Of a stretch of 20,725 nt of DNA, positions 13,776-19,555 are shown in pieces. The stretch is from NCBI GenBank assembly GCA_002308595.1, contig DBWH01000051.1, positions 1 to 20,725 on the forward strand, read 5' to 3'. Below the pieces are notes generated by a model. The model was not told where the DNA came from, did not search any database, and saw nothing but the letters and a program-made list of their open reading frames with translations. How positions within the stretch are numbered: the first letter of the stretch is position 1; the number at the start of each line of letters is the position of its first letter. Source of the DNA: Mageeibacillus sp. UBA1243 (GTDB lineage Bacteria; Bacillota; Clostridia; UBA1212). Position numbers and translations under genes: made by a program.

Positions 13776-15521
13776 ATGTTTAAGAAACTGTTAAAGAGCT
13801 TAAGAGAGTACAAAAAGTATGCGATCTTAACTCCGATTGCCGTCGGCCTCGAGGTCGTTCTCGAGTGCCTCATACCGTTTATTACGGCGGATCTTGTGAA
13901 GCAGATTGAAGACGGCAAGGGAATGAACGAGATCACAAAGTACGGTATCATTCTCTTTGTGATGGCAGTTGCCTCGCTCGTCTTCGGTGCCATTGCCGGC
14001 AAGACATGCTCGGTCGCAACGGCGGGCTTTGCCAAAAACCTCAGGAAGGACATCTTCTACAGGGTACAGGGCTTTTCTTTCGAAAATATAGACAAATTTT
14101 CAACGTCGTCACTTGTAACGAGACTCACCACGGACGTGCAGTTCGTGTCAATGGCATTCTCCCTCATCATCAGGGTCGCCGTGAGATCTCCTTTCATGCT
14201 CATCTTCGCTTTCGTGATGGCTTTCGTCATGGGCGGAAAAATGGCATGGATATTCGTTGTACTGATACCTTTCCTTGGCGTTGGCCTCTACATCATCATC
14301 AGAAAAGCGATGCCTATATTCAGACGCGTCTTCAAGAAGTATGATGCGCTGAACGAGTCCGTTCAGGAAAACGTCAAGGCAATCCGCGTCGTCAAATCCT
14401 TCGTGAGAGAGGACTACGAGCAGAAGAAGTTTGAAAAGGCGTCAGAGGACGTCCGCGCTGACTTCACGAGAGCCGAGAAAATTCTGGCTTTCAACAACCC
14501 GCTTATGCAGGTCTGCCTCCACATCAACATGATTTTCGTCATGACGTTCGGTTCATGGCTTGTTGTTTCGACGCAGGGAACGACGCTCCGCGTAGCGCAG
14601 CTCTCGGCTCTTCTGACATACAGCTTTTTGATCCTGAACAGCCTCATGATGATGTCAATGATATTCGTCATGGTCACAATCTCTATCGAGTCCTGCAGAA
14701 GGTGCGTTGAGGTGCTTGACGAGGAATCGACAATAGTCTCTCCGGAAAACGGCGCAACCGAGATCAAAGACGGCTCTGTGGACTTTTACGGTGTAAGGTT
14801 CAGGTACCCCGGAAACAACAAGGTGGAAGCCCTTGGCGGTATCGATCTTCACATTCCGACAGGTGCCACGGTGGGTATCATCGGCAGTACGGGTTCGTCA
14901 AAATCGACGCTTATCCAGCTTATCTGCAGGCTTTATGACGCGACGGAGGGCAGGGTCCTGGTCGGCGGCATTGACGTGAAAGATTACGACCTCGAATCGC
15001 TGAGAAACAGTGTTTCGGTCGTGCTTCAGAAGAACGTTCTTTTCTCCGGCACGATCAAGGAGAACCTCAGGTGGGGCAATCCTGACGCGACAGAAGAAGA
15101 ACTTGAAGAGGCGGCAAGGCTTGCCTGCGCCGACGAGTTTATAAACCAGTTCCCGGAAGGCTACGACACATACATTGAGCAGGGCGGCGTCAACGTATCG
15201 GGCGGTCAGAAGCAGAGGCTTTGCATTGCCCGTGCACTCCTCAAAAAGCCGAAGATCCTCATTCTCGACGACTCTACGAGCGCTGTTGACACGAGGACTG
15301 ACGCCAAGATCAGAAAGGCGATGCGCGAATACATCCCTTCCACCACGAAGATCATCATTGCCCAGAGGACTGCTTCCGTTGAGGACGCGGATTTCATTGT
15401 CGTCATGGACGGCGGCAGAATCGACGCGGTCGGAAGTCACGCCGAGCTCATGAAAAACAACGAGATTTACAGGGATATCTACATTTCCCAGAACAAGGCA
15501 GGTGCTGAAGATGAGCAGTAA
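13776..15521 (+). CDS. heterodimeric ABC exporter, subunit 1 (degenerate ATP site)
   Basis: The 581-residue half-transporter has an exporter-type membrane domain (about 1-320, six predicted helices) and a C-terminal ATPase domain. Walker A is GSTGSSKS (370-377), with Ser replacing the usual sixth-position Gly. The signature is a good VSGGQ (474-478). Walker B ends LILDD, so the catalytic Glu is Asp499, and the switch histidine is replaced by Gln530 in IIAQRTAS. These substitutions mark the non-catalytic half of heterodimeric exporters such as the TM287/TM288 and BmrC/BmrD type. Its intact signature would complete the active site of the partner encoded next. GGAG at 13767-13770 precedes the ATG. 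The 3' end overlaps the partner by 11 bases. Substrate is unknown; drugs, lipids or peptides are all possible. Confidence 0.92.
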   Translation: MFKKLLKSLREYKKYAILTPIAVGLEVVLECLIPFITADLVKQIEDGKGMNEITKYGIILFVMAVASLVFGAIAGKTCSVATAGFAKNLRKDIFYRVQGFSFENIDKFSTSSLVTRLTTDVQFVSMAFSLIIRVAVRSPFMLIFAFVMAFVMGGKMAWIFVVLIPFLGVGLYIIIRKAMPIFRRVFKKYDALNESVQENVKAIRVVKSFVREDYEQKKFEKASEDVRADFTRAEKILAFNNPLMQVCLHINMIFVMTFGSWLVVSTQGTTLRVAQLSALLTYSFLILNSLMMMSMIFVMVTISIESCRRCVEVLDEESTIVSPENGATEIKDGSVDFYGVRFRYPGNNKVEALGGIDLHIPTGATVGIIGSTGSSKSTLIQLICRLYDATEGRVLVGGIDVKDYDLESLRNSVSVVLQKNVLFSGTIKENLRWGNPDATEEELEEAARLACADEFINQFPEGYDTYIEQGGVNVSGGQKQRLCIARALLKKPKILILDDSTSAVDTRTDAKIRKAMREYIPSTTKIIIAQRTASVEDADFIVVMDGGRIDAVGSHAELMKNNEIYRDIYISQNKAGAEDEQ

Positions 15522-17445
15522 GAAACATTCAGTCTATAAAGACGAAGCACCTAAGTCCGATAAGCCGAAAAAAGGCACTGTCTTAAGGATAATCAAGACG
15601 ATTTTCCGGAATTATCCTGTGAGGGCGACATTGGCGACAATCTGTGTGATTATAAACGCGGTCGTTTCCGCGACGCCTTCGATCTACATGCAGAAGATTA
15701 TCAAGCTTGTCGAGGACGTTTACGCGACGGGCGACTGGGACGCTATTAAAGGCGAGCTTTTCCTGATCGTGGGCATCCTTGCGGCGACATACGTTGCGTC
15801 CGTGGTTTCGATATTCATCTTCTACAGGCTGATGGCGGTCATAACGCAGGGCACTCTGAAGAACCTAAGGTGCAGCATGTTTGCTAAGATGGAGGCCTGC
15901 CCGCTGAGATTTTTTGACAGGAACAGCGACGGCGACATAATGAGCCGCTACACGAACGACGTTGACACGCTCAGAGAACTCATTTCGGAGTGCATCCCGC
16001 AGATAATGATCTCGGGCATCATCGTTTCGACACTGATCGGAATCATGCTCTACTTCAGCTTCTGGATGACGCTTGTCGTTGTCGGCAGCGTGGTGGCCAT
16101 GTTCTTCGTGACGAAAAAAATCGGCGGCATGTCCGCAAAGCACTTTATAAAGCAGCGCAAGACTATCGGCAAGGCTGAGGGCTTCGCAGAGGAAATGATG
16201 CACGGCCAGAAGGTCATCAAGGTTTTCTGCCACGAAGAGGAGGTCAAGGCCGAGTTTGACAAGCTGAACGACGAGCTCTACCGCGACACCGAACGCGCCA
16301 ACAGCTACGGAAACGTGCTCGCACCGGTCCTCAACAACATCGGAAACCTGCTTTACGTCATATTGGCGTTTGTGGGAGGCATTTTCCTTGTCACCAATGC
16401 GACAAACCTGAGCTTCTCGGGCCTCGCTTTCAGCATCAGCGTCGTGGTGCCTTTCCTCAACATGGCCAAGCAGTTTGCCGGCAACATCAACCGCGTCTCC
16501 AACCAGATCACGGCTGTCGTCATGGGCCTTGCGGGCGCGAGCAGAATCTTCGAAATCATCGACATGGAGCCTGAGCACGACGAGGGCTACGTCACGCTTG
16601 TCAACGCAAAAGAAGGCGAAAACGGCGAGCTTATCGAAACCGACGAGGTCACCGGAATCTGGGCCTGGAAGCATCCTCATACTGCAGATCAGACCGTCAC
16701 TTACGAGCGCCTGCGCGGCGACGTGAGACTGTTTAACGTCGATTTTGAGTACGTTGAGGGCAAGCCGGTCCTCCACGACATCTCGCTCTACGCAAAGCCG
16801 GGCCAGAAGGTCGCTTTTGTTGGCGCCACGGGTGCGGGCAAGACCACCATCACAAACCTTCTCAACAGGTTCTATGACATCGCAGACGGCAAAATCAGGT
16901 ACGACGGCATAAACATCAACAAGATCCGCAAATCTGACCTCAGAAGGTCTCTCGGCATAGTTCTTCAGGACACCAACCTGTTTACGGGCACGGTTCTTGA
17001 GAACATCCGCTATGGCAAGCTCGACGCAACGGATGAGGAGTGCATCGCGGCGGCAAAGCTCACGGGCGCCGACGACTTCATAGAGAGGCTCCCCGACGGC
17101 TACAACACGCACATCACGGGCGGCGGCGCAAGTCTTTCACAGGGCCAGCGTCAGCTCATCTCAATCGCAAGGGCAGCGGTCGCAAACCCGCCTGTCATGA
17201 TTCTTGATGAGGCAACGTCCTCAATCGACACCCGCACCGAGGCAATTGTCCAGCGCGGAATGGACGCACTCATGAAAGGACGCACGGTGTTTGTCATTGC
17301 CCACAGGCTTTCAACAGTCAAAAACGCCAATGTGATCATCGTTCTCGACCACGGCCGCATCATCGAGCGCGGCTCGCACGAGGAGCTCATCGCACTGAAG
17401 GGGCAGTACTACAGTCTCTACACCGGCGCCTTCGAATTAGAGTAA
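15511..17445 (+). CDS. heterodimeric ABC exporter, subunit 2 (catalytic ATP site)
   Basis: This 644-residue half-transporter has a Lys-rich N-terminal tail, an exporter membrane domain, and an ATPase domain with canonical Walker A GATGAGKT (438-445), Walker B ILDE with catalytic Glu567, and switch His598 in IAHRLST. Its signature, however, is LSQGQ (542-546) rather than LSGGQ. Combined with subunit 1, this predicts one full ATP site (Walker motifs from this subunit, VSGGQ from the partner) and one degenerate site. A linker of some 60 residues, including a GIWAWKHPH segment, precedes the ATPase domain and is a known feature of this Bacillota subgroup (recalled, not searched). ATG 15511 is preferred over GTG 15502 because AGGTG lies six bases before it. 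The 11-base overlap implies coupled translation. Confidence 0.92.
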   Translation: MSSKKHSVYKDEAPKSDKPKKGTVLRIIKTIFRNYPVRATLATICVIINAVVSATPSIYMQKIIKLVEDVYATGDWDAIKGELFLIVGILAATYVASVVSIFIFYRLMAVITQGTLKNLRCSMFAKMEACPLRFFDRNSDGDIMSRYTNDVDTLRELISECIPQIMISGIIVSTLIGIMLYFSFWMTLVVVGSVVAMFFVTKKIGGMSAKHFIKQRKTIGKAEGFAEEMMHGQKVIKVFCHEEEVKAEFDKLNDELYRDTERANSYGNVLAPVLNNIGNLLYVILAFVGGIFLVTNATNLSFSGLAFSISVVVPFLNMAKQFAGNINRVSNQITAVVMGLAGASRIFEIIDMEPEHDEGYVTLVNAKEGENGELIETDEVTGIWAWKHPHTADQTVTYERLRGDVRLFNVDFEYVEGKPVLHDISLYAKPGQKVAFVGATGAGKTTITNLLNRFYDIADGKIRYDGININKIRKSDLRRSLGIVLQDTNLFTGTVLENIRYGKLDATDEECIAAAKLTGADDFIERLPDGYNTHITGGGASLSQGQRQLISIARAAVANPPVMILDEATSSIDTRTEAIVQRGMDALMKGRTVFVIAHRLSTVKNANVIIVLDHGRIIERGSHEELIALKGQYYSLYTGAFELE

Positions 17446-17546
17446 ACCTCGATTTTCGGTTCTTTACGAAAGCCGCCGAAACCCCAAAAAACAGCTCAAA
17501 AATCATAAGACTTAACAAACCGCCAAGGCATCAGAAGAGGGCAGAA

Positions 17547-18989
17547 TTGAAAAAAGGAAACGCAACCGAAATTAACAGCTACTTTCGCTCGCTTCAGGGC
17601 AAGAAGATCCTGATTGCAGGCTTCGGCATCAGCAACGCGCCTCTTGTCGATCTTTTCCTGCAGGAAGGCATCAAAGACGTCTCGGTCGCTGACAGCGGCG
17701 GCAGAACCGAAAAGGACCGCGCGAGGGTGACAAGAAAGCTCAAAAAGCTCCAAAAAGAGGGCAAAATCAAGGGCTTTACGATCGGCGCCGATTACCTCAA
17801 AGACGCGAAAGATTACGACGTTGTATTCAAGTCGCCCGGCATCCGTTTCGACGCCCCGGGCCTTCCCGAAGCTGTTTCAAGCGGCACGAAAGTCACTTCT
17901 GAAATGGAAGCTTTCGTGAATCTCTGCCCCTGCAAAATATACGCGGTCACCGGCAGCGACGGCAAGACCACCACAACGACCCTCATCTACAAGCTCCTCT
18001 CATCCGTGAAAGGCGCCTCGAAGGTCTACGTCGGCGGCAACATCGGCAAGCCCCTTTTCCCTATAATCAGGCAAATTCAGCCTGAGGACACGGTCGTTCT
18101 CGAGCTTTCGAGCTTCCAGCTTATGAACATGGACACGCGCGGCATTGACGTTGGAGTTATCACCAACATCTCGCCCAACCACCTTGACGTCCACAAGTCC
18201 TACGAGGAATATATCGACGCGAAAAAGACCATATTCCAAAACGGTGCGCTCACGGTCCTCAACAGCGACAACGAGATTACCGCCAATATGCCCCCCTGCG
18301 TCCCCGGTAAAGTTCGCACTTTTTCCCGCAAAACAACGCCCGAAAACGGCGCCTTCGAGAAGGACGGCAGGATTTATTCGGTCACTGACGGAAAAACTCA
18401 GTTTATAATGAACGCCGGCGACATCAGAATTCCCGGCGGCCACAACATCGAGAACTATCTTGCGGCTGCGGCGGCTGTCATTGGCGTTGTCCCGGAGAAG
18501 AACATTGCGGCTCTTGCAAAGCGCTTCAACGGCGTCCACCATCGCATCGAGCTCTTCCTTGAGCGCGGCGGCGTGAAGTACTACGACAGTTCCATCGACA
18601 GCAGTCCCAAAAGATCGGTAGCGACCCTTGGCGTGTTCGCTCCGAAAAGCGTTGTGATGGTTGCAGGCGGCAAGGACAAAAATCTCGACTACAGTGAACT
18701 CGGCGCGCCCGTGGTTGCAAAGGTCAAGACGCTCATTCTGACCGGCCCCACCTCCGACAAGATCGAGAAGTCCGTCCGCGACGAGCTCATCGCCAAGAAG
18801 CTTCCGCCCGACAACGTCAAAATCATTCGCGCAGAGTCGTTTGAAGATGCAGTCAGGCTCGCAGCCGAAACCGCCAAGCCCGGCGACAGCGTTGTCCTGT
18901 CCCCCGCCAGCACGAGTTTCGACCGCTTCAGAAACTTCGAAGAACGCGGCAGGTACTTCAAAAAGCTCGCCAGAAACGCTCAGGTTTGA
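17547..18989 (+). CDS. murD: UDP-N-acetylmuramoyl-L-alanine:D-glutamate ligase (MurD)
   Basis: The 480-residue protein has the three-domain Mur ligase plan. The N-terminal Rossmann part contains IAGFGISN and SPGI; the central ATPase has VTGSDGKTTT (P-loop 136-142), LELSSFQL and NISPNHLDVH; a hinge HNIENYLAAAA and HRIEL follow; the C-terminal domain has GGKDKN and the MurD-specific LSPASTSFDRFRNFEERG. MurD adds D-glutamate to the muramoyl-alanine precursor in the cytoplasm. The segment usually reading DSKATN is DSSIDSSP here (347-354), so the Lys and Thr that contact D-Glu in the E. coli enzyme are not obviously conserved. The TTG start has AGAGG at 17536-17540, six bases upstream. About 100 bases without an obvious promoter or terminator separate it from the ABC genes. 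Confidence 0.92.
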   Translation: MKKGNATEINSYFRSLQGKKILIAGFGISNAPLVDLFLQEGIKDVSVADSGGRTEKDRARVTRKLKKLQKEGKIKGFTIGADYLKDAKDYDVVFKSPGIRFDAPGLPEAVSSGTKVTSEMEAFVNLCPCKIYAVTGSDGKTTTTTLIYKLLSSVKGASKVYVGGNIGKPLFPIIRQIQPEDTVVLELSSFQLMNMDTRGIDVGVITNISPNHLDVHKSYEEYIDAKKTIFQNGALTVLNSDNEITANMPPCVPGKVRTFSRKTTPENGAFEKDGRIYSVTDGKTQFIMNAGDIRIPGGHNIENYLAAAAAVIGVVPEKNIAALAKRFNGVHHRIELFLERGGVKYYDSSIDSSPKRSVATLGVFAPKSVVMVAGGKDKNLDYSELGAPVVAKVKTLILTGPTSDKIEKSVRDELIAKKLPPDNVKIIRAESFEDAVRLAAETAKPGDSVVLSPASTSFDRFRNFEERGRYFKKLARNAQV

Positions 18990-19013
18990 CCCGGTCCGCT
19001 TCAGAAAAACCGT

Positions 19014-19042
19014 TTGACACTCCACCCGCCAAGGACTATAAT
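19014..19042 (+). promoter_or_regulatory. perfect consensus promoter for tRNA-Val
   Basis: TTGACA (19014-19019) and TATAAT (19037-19042) with a 17-base spacer match the sigma-A consensus at every position. The predicted start lies about five bases before the tRNA. Confidence 0.95.
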
Positions 19043-19053
19043 GGTCAAACCGC

Positions 19054-19130
19054 GGAGATATAGCTCAGCTGGTCAGAGCGTTCGGTTCACATCCGAGAGG
19101 TCGAGGGTTCGAACCCCCCTATCTCCACCA
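19054..19130 (+). tRNA. tRNA-Val (anticodon CAC)
   Basis: A 77-base cloverleaf can be drawn. The acceptor GGAGATA pairs with TATCTCC; the D-arm is GCTC/GAGC; the anticodon stem TTCGG/CCGAG encloses loop TTCACAT with anticodon CAC; the T-arm is GAGGG/CCCCC with loop TTCGAAC; discriminator A and encoded CCA end the gene. The CAC anticodon reads GUG valine codons. The T-stem contains one A-C mismatch (second pair) and the anticodon stem begins with a T-G wobble. Its 3' 19 bases are duplicated at 19459-19477, and its CCA forms part of an 18-bp inverted repeat. Confidence 0.92.
19110..19128 (+). repeat. 19-bp direct repeat, tRNA-proximal copy (attL-like)
   Basis: CGAACCCCCCTATCTCCAC, spanning the T-loop end to the first C of the CCA, recurs exactly at 19459-19477. 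Repeats of tRNA 3' ends of this kind are the usual core of tRNA-targeted integration sites. Confidence 0.75.
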
Positions 19131-19171
19131 CAGACAAGGGGACACTAGAAATGGTGTCCCCTTGTCTGTGG
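19128..19171. repeat. 18-bp perfect inverted repeat overlapping the tRNA CCA
   Basis: The arms at 19128-19145 and 19154-19171 are fully complementary, with an eight-base loop. The left arm begins with the CCA of the tRNA. The tail after the right arm (TTAAATTAAG) is not a proper T-run, so a simple terminator role is doubtful. The ACAAGGGGACAC/GTGTCCCCTTGT core recalls REP-type palindromes linked to Y1 (RAYT) transposases; this is resemblance only. Confidence 0.85.
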
Positions 19172-19201
19172 TTAAATTAAGCGGGGGTTCGAACCCGTGA
19201 G

Positions 19202-19288
19202 GGTTTCGGCGTCAAGAAAGCACGCCAAACTACAAGTGTAATGTGCTTTCTTCAAAAATCCTCCGGTGGAGGATTTTTAGCCGAAATC
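19202..19288 (+). ncRNA. candidate structured RNA: closed three-way junction
   Basis: Outer stem P1 pairs 19202-19210 with 19280-19288 (GGTTTCGGC with GCCGAAATC, one G-T wobble). Inside it, P2 pairs AAGAAAGCAC (19214-19223) with GTGCTTTCTT (19243-19252), and P3 pairs AAAAATCCTCC (19254-19264) with GGAGGATTTTT (19268-19278). Junction strands are only three, one and one bases. Thirty base pairs in 87 bases, with every helix closed, is unlikely to be chance. Whether it is transcribed is unknown; readthrough from the tRNA promoter is possible. Confidence 0.45.
19254..19278. terminator. bidirectional terminator-like hairpin
   Basis: An eleven-base-pair perfect stem with loop GGT ends in TTTTT on the + strand and reads the same on the - strand. 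It may be the real end of tRNA-Val transcripts and is also helix P3 of the three-way junction. Confidence 0.7.
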
Positions 19289-19301
19289 GCGGTTAAGGGG
19301 G

Positions 19302-19327
19302 CCCCGAAAGTGCTTGCACTTTTGGGG
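19302..19327. repeat. long hairpin with CTTG tetraloop
   Basis: CCCCGAAAGTG (19302-19312) pairs with CACTTTTGGGG (19317-19327), eleven pairs with one G-T wobble, closed on CTTG, a known stable RNA tetraloop. No T-run follows. Confidence 0.7.
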
Positions 19328-19354
19328 AAGAGGAGCCGTAGCGGAGCGATTGAA

Positions 19355-19395
19355 GTCTTCCAACAAAGGAGAAAAAAAGAAAACCGTTGGAAGAC
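19355..19395. repeat. inverted repeat with purine-rich loop
   Basis: GTCTTCCAAC (19355-19364) and GTTGGAAGAC (19386-19395) are perfectly complementary. The 21-base loop is almost all purine and includes AAAGGAG, which resembles a Shine-Dalgarno sequence, but no plausible start codon and ORF follow. Confidence 0.7.
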
Positions 19396-19458
19396 GAGGT
19401 AGTGAAGCTCACGGCGACGACGAGCAGCGCCGCATGCAAGCGAAGCGCAGCAGGCGGG

Positions 19459-19477
19459 CGAACCCCCCTATCTCCAC
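19459..19477 (+). repeat. 19-bp direct repeat, distal copy (attR-like)
   Basis: This is an exact copy of the tRNA-Val 3' end. It is preceded by unrelated sequence, so no second tRNA can form, and it is followed by AATCTAAG rather than the CCA context. It marks the right border of the hairpin-rich segment. Confidence 0.75.
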
Positions 19478-19555
19478 AATCTAAGCAGAATGCATCGTTT
19501 CGGCGAAAATACGGATCGAATGTAAAGGACAAATACTGTTAATTGTTGCCTTCTG

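Larger units (their letters stand above)
19129..19477. mobile_element. candidate small non-autonomous element at the tRNA-Val 3' end
   Basis: About 349 bases lie between the two 19-bp repeats. No credible protein gene is seen; the only open frame of note is 79 codons on the - strand (19293-19532), running through the hairpins and past the border. Instead the segment holds an 18-bp perfect inverted repeat, a GGGTTCGAACCC palindrome at 19185-19196, a three-way-junction fold (19202-19288) and hairpins at 19302-19327 and 19355-19395. No integrase is present, so it would be a remnant or depend on an enzyme elsewhere. The mobile reading is inference from the tRNA-end duplication. Confidence 0.5.

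Noticed and set aside
13331..14053. 240-codon - strand frame across the secreted-protein and ABC genes
   Set aside because: It runs through a terminator, a promoter and two real genes on the other strand.
15865..17112. 415-codon - strand frame opposite the second ABC subunit
   Set aside because: It is a shadow frame of a gene with intact ATPase motifs.
17454..17481. TTTCGG...CCGAAA inverted repeat after the ABC genes as a terminator
   Set aside because: The stem is short with a wide loop and it is followed by CCCCAAAAAA rather than a T-run.
19459..19477. Second tRNA gene at the distal repeat
   Set aside because: Only the 3' end is present; upstream bases do not form D or anticodon arms.
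19293..19532. 79-codon - strand frame across the hairpin-rich element
   Set aside because: It spans hairpins and the repeat border, with no recognisable domain or ribosome site.
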